Of a stretch of 64,000 nt of DNA, positions 52,057-63,606 are shown in pieces; the stretch's first letter is position 1, and each line of letters starts with the position of its first letter. The position numbers and the translations under genes were made by a program. Below the pieces are notes generated by a model. The model saw only the letters and a program-made list of their open reading frames with translations. It was not told the DNA's origin and did no database searches. Origin of the DNA: Holothuria scabra (Eukaryota; Echinodermata; Holothuroidea; Aspidochirotida; Holothuriidae). The DNA lies in contig CM074200.1 in the NCBI GenBank assembly GCA_037179385.1, positions 31,809,884 to 31,873,883 of the forward strand, given 5' to 3'.

Positions 52057-52309
52057 TTAGATGTCTGTTGTCCTCCTTACACATCTGCCAAGTTTATCGT
52101 GATCCGTGGTACCCTACGTTGGAACATATTGTCACTTGCTTGACGCCACGAAGCAGAAATCAGTACCCAGCAACGTTACAAAACCTACAAAAACTGAATT
52201 AAAATAAACTGAATGCGTTTTGATTTCCAAAAATGTAAAGGACGTTTTAAAAGGTCATCGAATATTGAAAACAAGTGGTGTGTTTGAACGGCGACACTAG
52301 CTGATTACG

Positions 52310-52413
52310 TCATTCGTCAAAATTCTCCAACTCTTCCAGGACTCTGTTTTGTTCTGATTCTCTCTTCTCAGCAATTTCTTTCATCCTTTTCAACAAGGGA
52401 AACTCTTCATATG
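52310..52413 (-). CDS. Unrecognised peptide-precursor-like gene, terminal exon D
   Basis: A 104-nt coding exon after acceptor CTTTTAATCAG, ending in TGA at 52312-52310. Only phase 1 is open. It encodes YEEFPLLKRMKEIAEKR followed by ESEQNRVLEELENFDE and the stop: a charged, probably helical tail with two more Lys-Arg pairs (LKR, EKR). Together the four exons give 88 contiguous residues with no Cys. The tail has some flavour of granin C-termini, but this is not a family assignment. An intracellular acidic helical protein is the alternative. The gene runs toward the kisspeptin gene, so the two are convergent. Confidence 0.68.
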
Positions 52414-53742
52414 CTGATTAAAAGATGCAGAACGAAAAGAGCATTTGTATTATTAAAACTGTGTTAAACACTTTTAGAGGTCTTATAGGTCTTTCGCCAC
52501 TTCAATAAGAATTTCAAAGGCGGGAGCGTGTGGGAGAAAACAGAAATAGAGGAGGGAGCACTGACTCTTATAAACTGTATCTATTTCAGCAAAATCGGAA
52601 TGGGACGGGTTACGTGTGTGAGAGGTAAGCATTGACTGACGAAAAATGAACCATGAACGCCACCTTACGGTTGTCCTGTTGCCCTAAGGTCACTTTTGTA
52701 GACGTGAAGTGTTTGGCATGGCACAGTTTGCCAACCTCTCACAGCGGGAATTTAAGGAATAAGGTTAGCATAAATTCAAACTTTTGCCCAATTTTTTAAG
52801 GAGCCTTTGGGCATTATCTGGAACATGGAAATATGATTGTGAAGGTGTCGTTAAGTCCCACTACAATTCCATGTAGGCTTTCCACTGAATCCCAACACAC
52901 TGTCACTTCTGTCACACACTGGACTTCAGATTCATTAAAGCCTCGAAGATACAAGTTCTACGATAACACGCATATGATATCAAGGGGAATCTAACCAGAG
53001 GGAGCAGACCGAGTTCATTGTTCAGTTCATCGCAGCAAAAAAAAAAAAAAAATCTCTGAAAAGCGGAAGCATTGGGGGCGATAGAAGTGTTGCGCATGCT
53101 GACAAGCCCTTGGTCCATTTTATCAATACAAAGGGTTTTTTTTGTGACTCCTGCTATGGTAAATGCATGTCGAGATATTTTTAAAGGGAAGGGGAGCACG
53201 TCATTTTCTGCCAGATATATGAATCTTGTCCGAAATACTATTTCAATAATGAATCGCCATCGGTTGTTCGGGGCCTACAGAAAATTTTGAAAAATCGCTT
53301 TCTCTTTGACAGCCTACAGGGAATGGATTTCCCTAGCTTGAATACAAAATTTATGCAGACGTAATTAAGCGTCGTGTTGCAATAAAAGGCAGCATGAAAT
53401 AAATATATTGAATATTCCTCTACATTTGCACTACCGTACATGTTAAATAATTAATTTAATACAATTTGGGGGTTTTCGTTTTTACTGATACGGCAAAAGG
53501 GGCTGAGGCCGGGGAAGCCTCTCCCCGGGGTCAAAGAGTGCTCACTCATTTGGACCTCAAAGATATTCAGAAGACACAAAACACCGCCAGTGTTGTGACC
53601 TTCAACATCCATGGTACCAATTCATTGGTATAAATATCTTCTTGTTTGCGTCGCGGCAATTCATTTTAAAGCTCACTGTCTCTGCCCAGGTATCAGACGA
53701 TTGAGTTGGCAGCACAATCAGTCCAGGGAAGCGTTACTAGTA

Positions 53743-55138
53743 CGGAATGCCAAATGGTTCAAAATATCCAAACTTGCATCGAACTATCCAAACTTAAAAT
53801 CGACATGTCCAAAATTAACACTGAAGTTTCGAAAATAAACATCGAAGCATCCAAACTTTCACTGAACTATCCAAAGTAACATCGAAGTATCCAAGCTTGC
53901 ACTGAACTATCCAAACTTAAATCGAAATGTCCAAAACTAGCATTGAAGTATCGAAAGTAAACATTGAGCTATCGAAAATAAAATTGAAGTATTCAAACTT
54001 AGATTGAACTCTCCAAACTTATTTCGACATATCCAAACCAACACTGAAGTTTTGAAACTAATATCGAGATATCCAAAGTAGCCTAAACATCGAAATATTC
54101 CAATTTTCTAACGTTATATCCAAGATCCAAGAGCTAAATGAAAACGATTGGAACTTGTCTGCTAACTTCAAGTCTTTTTCGACACACTGGCTTTTAAAGC
54201 GTAAACAGGGGTGACAATTGGTTCATATAACGAACTCAACATCCATATGTCGAAGTGAGTCGATTGCGTAATCGACCGAGGATTGTACTAAGCACGTTGC
54301 GGAATTTTGCGCACGTTACATAGTGTAAGTGGCTGGGTGCGGTGTACGTGCATATTTGCTGGATCGATGTTATAATTTACTAGCTCACTGAATATCGTCA
54401 GTACTATAGTAGGCATGGTACTTAACGTTCGATCGGGACGGCCGACCACGCATAGCCTGCGTCATTGCTTAGCCTAGCCTACGGGTCTCGGCATATGTAA
54501 TACTAGTAGTAGAAATTACTGTACGTAGCCCGCCTAACACCCACACTACTATACAAACACTAACACTGGTTGCGCCTAGCCGGAATGATTAGGCTAGGGT
54601 AGTCCTAAAAGTTAGCCTAGGCATTAACAGCGTGGCGGTCCGCAAGTATACAGCACCCGGCCTAAGCTTCATGGGCTGAGGGCGCGTCGTCGATAGGATA
54701 CATGCCACAATACACTCCTTGTGCAAATTTGGGGCAACATAAACGTGATGAGTGCAAAGCACCATAGCCAACCAGCGATGTAAGAGTTCGATATATCAAT
54801 CATTTGGCGCCAGGCTATACAGTTCGGAGAATCCAAACGGACTTGAAGTTATCATGCTTATGTTAATCGTCTTGATGTAAACTTTGGATACTTCGATGTT
54901 CAGTTTAGACGTGTCGATGTTAGTTTGGATAGCTCGATGTTAAGTCTGGATTCTTCGATGTTAGTTTGGATACTTCGATGTTAAGTTTGGATACTTCGAT
55001 GTTAGTTTGGATAGTCCCATGTTAGTTTGGATACTGCGATGTTAGTTTGGATAGTTCGAAGTTTAGTTTGGATAGTTCGATGTTAAGTTTCGACACTTCG
55101 ATGTTAAGTTTGGATATGTTGAACCATTTTGCACTCCG
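53743..55138. mobile_element. 1.4-kb TA-flanked element with arrayed 20-bp repeats as inverted arms
   Basis: TA sits at both borders (53741-53742, 55139-55140). The terminal sequences CGGAATGCCAAATGGTTCAA and (inverted) CGGAGTGCAAAATGGTTCAA match. Inside each end lies an array of a degenerate 20-bp unit: CATCGAAGTATCCAAACTTA in about 17 diverged units at 53760-54115, and its complement TAAGTTTGGATACTTCGATG in about 12 units at 54885-55125. The middle (54130-54880) has no credible gene. It is non-autonomous; superfamily uncertain, with Tc1/mariner suggested only by TA. It lies in the intron between exons C and D of the minus-strand gene. Confidence 0.8.
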
Positions 55139-55505
55139 TATAATAACCTCCATGATCAGTCGATGTACCCCGCTTGGACATGAAGAAGGGTGGAGTTTGT
55201 AAACCCTTTACATGGAGGCGCTTATGCAATGTGATATGAAATGCGTATGCGTAGATCTGCATTTTTGTAGAATTGCGTATAACAGGTTAATTCATTTGAG
55301 GGGGGGGGGGGGGGAGTTTGGAGGAGCCTCGGGAATACTACTTTTCAACTGCATCTTAATCTTACTGCTGTATTAATTTTCTCTAGGTAATCTCCCCGGA
55401 CCCCAGTTTTAGAGCATGTAAGGATGAATACCCCAAACTCACAAAGCAACGATAGCTCAATCCAAACGATTTAGGATTTAAACATTTTCTAAACACTTTT
55501 TGTCC

Positions 55506-55600
55506 AAACTTTGTGAACACGTTTAGATGCTAAACACATTTTTTTCTTAAAAAAAAATCGTTTTTAAACCCGTTTAAGTGCTAAACATTGTGCAAAATTG
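55506..55600. mobile_element. CACTTTGTAA MITE, 5' fragment
   Basis: ACTTTGTGAACACGTTTAGA then TGCTAAACACATT matches the left end of the copy at 56254, followed by related AAACCCGTTTAAGTGCTAAACA; the right terminus is missing. Confidence 0.55.
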
Positions 55601-56253
55601 GCAAAATAAGTTTTGTAATGGCGACACACTTTTTTTGCGTTGCGGTTTTAGCAGTAGTAATGATAGTTACTGTTCAATTTCAACGCGTTGGTCCATAACG
55701 ATAGTGTTTTCGTGTAGACGTTCAGCTGTGTAAATTTTGTTGAAATTGCACAGTACCGTACTATATTTATGCTAAAATCATTACCCGTAAATTCGGTTTG
55801 TTGTCTGGCTGGTCCGAGCGAATGAACAGACCGTTCTTAAACAAAAGTGGTCTATTTTAGTGTCGTTCAAGCTCTTCAATTGTACACAAAGAGTGAATGG
55901 CAATAATGAGCTTTAGAACTCACGACGCAGACGTAAGCTGCAAGTAAGGACATCACCTCCTAAGTACGATGCCCTTGCTTTTTTATAGAATTTTTTCGAA
56001 TAGACACAAATGACGTCATTTCGTTGTAAATGAGGAACACCTCGTAAAATCTAAAGCTTCCTAACATAAGTATCGTCAACGGTACAGCGAAGTGCAAAGT
56101 TTCCCGTGAAGGGGCGTTCGTTCTTGCAGTGGTAATTACAAAGTCTACTGTCTCACACAGGAGTAGGAAGCCGTATCGGATTGTGATGAACACTATGTGC
56201 ATTCCACAAACTAGGTGTTTAAGAATTAAACGTTTGGTAAACACCTTTTGCCT

Positions 56254-56389
56254 CACTTTGTAAACACGTTTAGATACTAAATGAGCGTGTTTAATTTATT
56301 ACATTTGGCTTTTAAAGACGTATAATTGCTAAACATTTGGTGTTTGATTTTCAAACATGTTCAGAATTTTAACCCGTTATTACAAAGTG
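56254..56389. mobile_element. CACTTTGTAA MITE, copy 2
   Basis: 136 bp, ends CACTTTGTAAACACGTTTAG and the inverted TTAACCCGTTATTACAAAGTG-type end. It lies in the intron just past exon C of the minus-strand gene (about 220 bp on its 3' side). Confidence 0.75.
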
Positions 56390-56605
56390 GAGGGAAATAG
56401 GTGAATAAAGGTGAACACCTTTTACAGTGCAGAAACACATTACATCTGAAAATAGCAGTAACATAAATTTGCTGCACCACCTGTTTTACCCTATTAAAAT
56501 TTGAAGCCGAGAAAGAAATATACTACACCCTACCACACATTTTGCTTTGGAGCAATGATTTAAAAAATATTGTACAGCTTCCAACGCCTATGTTGTCTTA
56601 CATAC

Positions 56606-56650
56606 CTTCAAGTAATTCTTCAGGAACTCTTTTATCGTCCATGTCTTCTG
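56606..56650 (-). CDS. Unrecognised peptide-precursor-like gene, microexon C
   Basis: A 45-nt exon bounded by CGCGTATAG (a weak acceptor) and GTATGT. In phase 1 it encodes EDMDDKRVPEELLE, again acidic residues before Lys-Arg, with Ala at both junction codons. Phase 0 is also open by itself, but phase 1 is the only frame that connects exon B to exon D. A 3-base-shorter form using the next AG (CAG acceptor shift) is possible and would remove one residue. Confidence 0.55.
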
Positions 56651-57749
56651 CTATACGCGAAAGTAAGGAAATGGATGATCAAGTTAGATATTACAGTCTC
56701 TCATTAAATATTTTCTGACCGTCATTTGTCACAAATTAGGATAACCAATTTAAAGATGTTACTTGGATAAGTCAGTTAATAAAGTGCCTTGATGCAATAC
56801 CTTAAAATATCGTAGTTTAGGTCATACTAGTGCCTCTAATAAAGCAAGAATCACTCATCAAAAAGGTGCATTGCCGTGGCAGAGCGTCTACAAGGCTGAC
56901 CAAAATTACATGTCGTCACCCTTTTTAGGTTTTCAGCATCCTGCTTCTCCTAGCCTAGCAAACCATTTTTACCCCTCTGACAGTCTGACCAAAAGCCCTT
57001 GCTTCGCCACTGGTACGTCGGTTCTTGAAGGTAGCAACAATTTTAAAGGAACGCATTTTCCTTTAATACCCCTCTCACACCAATCCGGAAAGACATTTCG
57101 TGGTCACTTCGAGGTGTCCATATGAGAGCAAAAGTTCAAAAATTGAAGTAACCACGAAATGGAACCGGATCTCCCGGGTTGCCACACCTTAACCACGATG
57201 TGCCCACGTGTCGATTCCCTCCGTGGGCCAATTCTCACAGATGCTCCACGGATCAAACAAAACATTTTTGGACATTTCGAAAAACGGAAACGTGGGAACT
57301 TGGGAAATTTATTGCCGATATGGAAACGCTTTCAATACGGCTTTGTCGAAGCACTCTCGCAGTGTTCTCGAGGTTGGGTCGAAGTAATTTCGGATTTCAC
57401 GGGATAGCCCCGGAATGATTGCTGGCCGATCTTACAGCCGTTTTCATTGCGATCTAGTCGATGGCACTACAGGGTTATCTCGTGGCAACTACGTCAATAT
57501 GACGTTATCACTCCGAGAGAAAGCTGCCACGGACTGCCCAAGTTCGGCTTCAGTACGTCTGTTACGTTTCCATTGCGTGTCTTCTCCGGAACAACTACGA
57601 TTCCATTACGTGCTCATCGTTTTTCATCAAGTGGAAAACGTTCTCACTTCAATCAAAACGTTTTCTTTACGTTTTAATCTCGTTGTCATAACGTGATCCC
57701 CATCGTCGCCGTTCCCAGTACGTGCTCTTCTCGTTATTATTTCGTTTTG

Positions 57750-58056
57750 GGGACCCTCAGATCCGTTGTCCGTTGTTGCAATAAATGCACAATATTTTCC
57801 GAAGTCTATCATTATGATTATTGCAGCTGAGATCCTGTTCCTGCTGTTGCTCCGCATCCTCATTGCCATCTATTGAATCACCAAGAGAGAAAGGTGTCAC
57901 TGGCCTGACCAGCTGACAGCTTCTTCAAATTCTTACTCTACCACCGCAGGTCTCTCCGGTGCTGCTGTCTTTTCGTCTGCCGGTGTGTTCGGCTGCCTGT
58001 CCCTCTTTCTCTCCTGTGTTGATTTTGCCTTTCTTAGTGACATCTTTGCAAAAGCT
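57750..58056 (-). pseudogene. Decayed coding stretch inside the 3-kb element
   Basis: On the minus strand an ATG near 58044 opens MSLRKAKSTQERKRDRQPNT and continues 16 more residues to a stop; the frame then resumes as EFEEAVSWSGQ before a further stop. Farther on, GNEDAEQQQEQDLSCNNHDR is read before another stop. Such charged, Gln-rich stretches could be the wreck of a transposon accessory or DNA-binding protein. No domain is recognised, and it may be a coincidence. Confidence 0.3.
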
Positions 58057-59260
58057 CTACTACTTCGTTTAACATAGGCCTATATACTATGGTACATGTC
58101 TTCCCAGTCAGAAAACATCGCCCGAAGGAAGCCACAGATCCGTGAGCAGCGTTTTTATTCCCGGTCTACGGATGTAAGAAAGAACCACCGCGGCCTACGA
58201 AGTGTCCACGAGTTGGTTATGAACTGCTCACGGACTTTACGTAGTTACCACTGACACCCCGTAGTAGTCACGGGAGGTGTCGAAGTTATTACGCGATTCG
58301 ATCGGGAAGGCCACGAGTTTCCGGGAAACTGACATGTGGACGGGTTTGCCCAGCTTTGTTTCCGGCAAGGCCACGGATTATGCACGTAGTGAAAACGAGT
58401 GACCACGAAATTAAAACGTGGTGACATAAAAACGGACAAAAACGTAGACTACGGATGCTGTTGCAAACTAGAAAATGTGGTTACGAAAATCGTAACCAAT
58501 TACTGTCCATGATTGCTTCTGTGCCAACTTACTTTGGAACGTTCTAAAGCCTAGAATACCGTCCTTTCACGTTTGTTGGCCGATGTGATATACCTGAAAA
58601 TGCGGTACTGTTTTGGTTGCTTGTTGTAGATATCAATCCTTCGTTACTTTCGACTCGCAATCTCGTGATACACATGAATGATGCTGGACTGCACTATTTC
58701 TTATAATGCTTATCAGGCTAATTGAAGAATCACTATCTACATATAGACTATTCATGCAATGTCGACAACTGGAAGTCGCAAAGTATGCCTACAGTGCTCA
58801 CAGTGGCACTGCAGGTAGGGTTGCTACACGTTGAGTTTTACCAGGACCCTCTTTTTATTGTTTCGTGATGGTGTCCGGGCGGGTTTGTAAAAATTGCCGC
58901 CACTATGTCATGATATCATGTATTTCTCACATGATCTGACAGGTTTTCCCTTATTTCGCTGCAATCAAGTTAGAAGAAACTCTAGTAAAAGCAACAAATA
59001 TGGCACCATTTTGCATCTAGACACCATTGAAAACCAGCAAAATTTCCAAACTCCCCACCTCTCCCCTCCTCTTAGACCCTTCACCAGGGTGGCGATGCAT
59101 ATCCTCCTTGTGAGAAAATAAATAGGCCTATATGTCAACACTAAGTGCAGACAAAAACAACAGTATAGACCCTATACTAATTCTGAGAATGACCATCATT
59201 CTGAGAATGATAACATACACAAGCAGCGGTGGGCATTTGGACGTATGTTATGCCCACGAA

Positions 59261-59485
59261 CTTCCTATATAAACATGGACAGAGGATCATGGGCAAATAG
59301 ATCGTCACCGTTCGAACCAAAAAGACGTAGCAAGATATCACCGACTGCTAGTCCCAATACATGCTATGTATAACTCAGACTTCCTATATACTTTGACAGA
59401 GCAGATTGCACTGACGTTCTATGCGTAGATTGTCGTTGCCGTACGTGTGGTTATAGCAAGATAACTGCCTGCTTTGGTTTTGTGC
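59261..59485 (+). repeat. Dispersed repeat, copies 2 and 3 in tandem
   Basis: GAACTTCCTATATAAACATGGACAGAG at 59261 (given here in two parts: GAACTTCCTATATAAAC, ATGGACAGAG) and CAGACTTCCTATATACTTTG at 59385 head two diverged units. Each continues toward (C)GTAGATTGTCG-like and AGCAAGATA words, as in 15467-15560. Confidence 0.5.
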
Positions 59486-61160
59486 GTAGAGAAGGATAAG
59501 TTCTTATTACTTTTCAAGATACACCTATAGCGTTTGACAAGCCTAAGTTAAGCCTTACGTAACTGCTTCCAAGAGAAAAATATAACAGTCCTAGATGCGT
59601 ACATAAATCATTAATGCCACAGCTGTTCTCCGGCGGCAAACTACAAACACTTGCGAGATTATACGACAGTACAGTGTGTGTGTCACAAGACTAGTAGACT
59701 ACAATGCTCTTAATCTTGTCAGCGTTTAGAGACACTGTACGTGTACGCGACACACTACAGGTACAATGCGACCGTGGTGTGATGATAAGCAAGTATACTG
59801 TACACACTTTGACTTACTCAAGTATTCTTTACAAAACAATAAAATATATAAATGTCAAAATAAAACCAGCTCATTTTAGGCCATATCGTAACCAAAGGTG
59901 AACATGAAGTATCGTTCCCGTCTATAGGACTCACTCTACACAATGATCTGGATTGTAGAGCAAACCACTCACTGAGAATCAAGAAACATTGAACGAAAGA
60001 ACTGTCCCTCGAAAATGAGAAGCGTGCCGAAGGTACTGTCCATGACGTCATGGACAGAACAAAAATTCATTTTCGGAGTGACCTCGTACTGGTTTCGGAT
60101 TGGTGTGAGAGGGGTATAAGATTTATATCGTTATAGTTCAAATCAGTTTCTTTTTCGTCTTTAAGGTGGGTCTGTCTTCTCTCAGAAATGCAATAAAACG
60201 CATGCAGGTCTTGTCTTTGATGAAGAACCGACTGGAAACTGTCGATAATGTTGCAGTGATAGCGTGTTATCGACGGTGCATGGAATTACTATGTAATTGA
60301 AGATAAGAAAATGGTATGGTGTTACCCCACATCTAGATATGGCATAGTTTGTATTTCATGTCCATAAGACGACAAATCGTTTTATTATCGCCACATAAAC
60401 CATTGTCGCCAGTATCATTTAAAAGTGTTGCAGTCCATCCCGAGCTACTCAGTTGTTTCTATTTCATTTTGTCACTTTGTGTAAAAATATATCTGATATG
60501 ATTCACTTGGGCAGAAAGCAGTTGTCATACCCGACATGACAAAATGAACCTTTTTCCAAAAAGGCCTACCAGCAAACCAAAATAGTGGGAGAGAAGTTGC
60601 TGGTGTCAAAGTTTGGCATTGAGAAAAACGCGGTGTAATTAAAATCAATGCCAAACTCATTTGTATGTGCTTTTTGAAAAAAAAAGCTATGTTTGAAATC
60701 AGGTTTTCGTCTTTTCGCGATAAAGATTGCTGTATCATTTTGTGCACTTCATTCGTCATCATACGATCTCACTTACCAGACATATAACGGTTTCCATATT
60801 TTGTCAATATTTTAAACACAAAAACCGTATCATTTCTAAGTGACTTTATTTGAAGTTCAAAATTCTAAGATGTAAGTAGTCTCGTAATGATTGGAGTATT
60901 TTATGCAATGCAATAAGATTTTATCATATAAGCTGACAATCTTTGCCATCTCCATCCAATTTTCTCTTAAAAATATTTATATATATATAATTGCGTTATA
61001 ACCATGCCAATAATTGCCATTAACGTGCCAAAATAAAAATGATATAATTTGCAGGGAAACATTTTGCATGAACCAGTCACTTTAAATCGCCATTATCTCT
61101 AAAAACAACATTCAATGCAATTGTCTTGCTTTAAAAATTAAAAAAAAAAAAATTCTCTAC

Positions 61161-61244
61161 CTCTTCCAAATACTCGAGATCTACCAGTCCACCCGGCTCT
61201 CTTGCCTTCATCATCTTCATCAACTAAGTCATCAAAGCTACGAA
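61161..61244 (-). CDS. Unrecognised peptide-precursor-like gene, exon B
   Basis: An 84-nt exon between acceptor TTTTATTTCAG and donor GTAGAG. Only phase 1 is open: phase 0 and phase 2 both hit stops. It encodes an acidic stretch (SFDDLVDEDDEG), a Lys-Arg convertase site, then AGWTGRSRVFGR. Phe-Gly-Arg could be an amidation plus single-Arg cleavage signal giving an RVF-amide. With exon A the junction codon is Val, and with exon C it is Ala. The acidic spacer, KR and amidation-like motif resemble neuropeptide or granin-like precursors, but I do not recognise the family. Confidence 0.65.
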
Positions 61245-62846
61245 CTGAAATAAAACAAAAACAGAGTTCGTAAATTCCCTTCCCATTTCAGGAACATATA
61301 TGCATAATTGACAAGTAATTTTGGTAAGATGTGATATAAATTCTATTTTGGTGATTGTTTTTCGCTGGACTGACGGAAAATCAGAAAATTCAAAAGATGC
61401 AAAGTACGGGTAAGCAGGAAGAGTTCTTCGCAACTTCGCAACATCAAGGCCTTGAGTTTTCAACAAGATAAAGCCGAGGTTAAACTAGAATGAAATTGGA
61501 TCGGATGTCGATCTAATATTTGCTACTTCAAAATTTTATCTCTGGTCTAAAAGAGCCAAACGGTGCAAGAACATAACCTGCATTAGACGTCTATAAAAAT
61601 GAAATGTCACCTTAATTTTTCAAGACTTAGCATCAACATACAGGTATTAGAGGACACGCGTAGTCCGATAAAAGTTGTCTGATGACCATATATGATATAA
61701 ATGATAACAAAAAGTCACCCAAATCAGATCGAAATCCGATGCGAAAATTCGTCAATCATAGCAAGCATCGTTGCCGTGTGTCCGCTTAGGATCTTCCCAA
61801 GCAGCGGTCGTGAATCGTGTCTGAATGGTTTCAATTGCCTTATTAAAGTAAAAGTTCTGGTTGGGAGAATACAAACTGTCTGCGTGGATTAGGGGCTTGC
61901 CCTATAAACAGACTTTTTAGCAAATTTTTAAAAGTGCAGTTCCCGGCTCTCTGTACTGAACTCCCAGTAAATATTTCCTTGTTGAACCTTTTCTTTGTAT
62001 CAATCACTTATACGTTATACATCTATTCAAAAGTTCAGACACCAGTGATTTTATTAAGGGTTTGTTGCATAAACCTTATAAAATCTGGAAGACAATTTTG
62101 GTAGAAGACAGGTCAACCTCGATTGCTCATATGAACAAAAAATTGGGTGTGGGCTATTTCTTTAAGACCGCCCAGTCACTCACAGTTGAAGTGGGGAGAA
62201 TAAGAAGTTTCTGAATTAGGGATAGGCCTATGTGCCTTATGAAAAGAGTTGTTTTGGCACATTATTCAAAATTCAGTCTGAATTGTTCTCTTATCAGCTC
62301 CTTATGGAAAATATCCTATTTTCCAGTCTCTCTAAATATATCGACCGTTAAATGCAGACCTTTATTAACCATGCTTCTTATTCAAAATCTTTATCTCATT
62401 ATCCTTGACAGAAGAACCAGATAAAAACATTTGCTTTATGAATTTTTCTCTTTCTCTTTAATTACTGCAATTTATAATCCTCTTCGTTTGGTATGTATTG
62501 CGGTTGTTCTTCCGTGAAACCTCTTATCCCATGTTTAACCTGTCCCCCTCATTTCCACTCCCAGGTAAGCTTTTTTATATTCTTACTTCAAATAGAATTT
62601 CAGTTTCTACACTTTGATGTGTTTTATTTTTCATAAAAAACTTACGTAAAAACTGTTCGTTATCGGAGCAGTGGAAGAAGCTTTTCTTGGAGAGTCATGA
62701 TTAGGAATGTCTGTCGTAAGGAAATTTGCTTTTAAAATTATTTGGATGTAATAGAATGCATACAATATATCCTAAATGGGTCCTACTTTCACTTGCAACG
62801 GAATTAATCAAGTCAAAACATTCAAATATATATATAAAACAGCATG

Positions 62847-63287
62847 ACGAATGAACTCTAACAGTCCAACTCACAACTTCATAAGACATTCTTGAACCGA
62901 AGTATAAAATGTTGAAGTTAATTTACTCAGATTTAAATGGGTAAATTGTACAATGATTTGTGACGTCATTGTTGTGCTGCTCAAATTACAATCTTTGTAT
63001 TTTTTGCTTTCTGAAAGTTACTTAACCTTGGACCTGGGTGTGATAGTTACTCTTTATCTTTTGGGGTGATGTAATAAATTAAGCCCTCTTTGCCACATGC
63101 TATGCAAGCAAACCGGAAGTTTTCAAGCTCATAAAAGCGTTCCTAATTTTGAAGAGAAATAAAGCAGGGAATGTTTGAAATAATTGAGTATTGGACTTAT
63201 TTGTTTTAAGTGAGTAAATCTGAATATTTTTTATCTTGGCTCAAAAATGTCTTACGAAGATCGGAGTTGGACGGTTAGAATTCGTGT
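62847..63287 (+). mobile_element. Long-TIR element, copy C
   Basis: About 440 bp, same layout as the copies at 9712 and 15961: GAACTCTAACAGTCCAACTC at the left, ACGGTTAGAATTCGTG at the right, and the shared middle GATGTAATAAATTAA. It lies in the intron between exons A and B of the minus-strand gene. Confidence 0.7.
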
Positions 63288-63570
63288 TTCAAGTTTTTTA
63301 ATATTATTTTTTGAATTTGTTGACTTCATGTACACTTTAACACTAATGTAGATTTTCTACAAAAGAACATCAACGCTAAACGGTATTAGTAAGAGAGAGC
63401 AAACATCAAACACGCAACTAAGGACTAAAATGAAACTTATAGGTTGAAAAATATAGAAAGAAATCCGTTATTAAATTTACCTTTCTGTTTGATACGGTTA
63501 AATCAATGACATAGAGTAGAGTAAGTGTATACATTTCAACTTCAAAATAAACAAAATACCGGACACTTAC

Positions 63571-63606
63571 CAGCTCGAGATACTCTGGCTGGATGCCATG
63601 CCCTCA
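63571..63606 (-). CDS. Unrecognised peptide-precursor-like gene, internal microexon A
   Basis: On the minus strand a T-rich tract ending CATAG is followed by a 36-nt open segment and the donor GTAAGT. Read in phase 1 it encodes RAWHPARVSRA and leaves G as the first base of the next codon. It is the most upstream exon I can see; the start codon and any signal peptide must lie beyond 64000 or in an exon I missed. Its end (ARVSRA) loosely resembles the end of exon B (RSRVFGR). Because it is so short, this exon rests mainly on its good splice sites and phase agreement with exon B. Confidence 0.5.

Larger units (their letters stand above)
57067..60116. mobile_element. 3.05-kb element with TACCCCTCTCACACC ends and TAA target duplication
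   Basis: The terminal inverted repeat TACCCCTCTCACACCAATCC at 57067 is matched by its complement ending at 60116. TAA flanks both sides (57064-57066 and 60117-60119). A 3-bp TAA target duplication fits PIF/Harbinger elements. No intact transposase remains; a possible decayed minus-strand coding stretch lies at about 57750-58056. CG-rich words (ACGTTTTC, CCACGAA) are frequent in 57.1-58.5 kb. The element lies in the intron between exons B and C of the minus-strand gene. Confidence 0.75.

Noticed and set aside
60700..60777. Candidate extra minus-strand exon ending in CTG before GTAAGTGAG (60777)
   Set aside because: The donor is good, but in phase 1 the upstream sequence hits a stop and no good acceptor is present.
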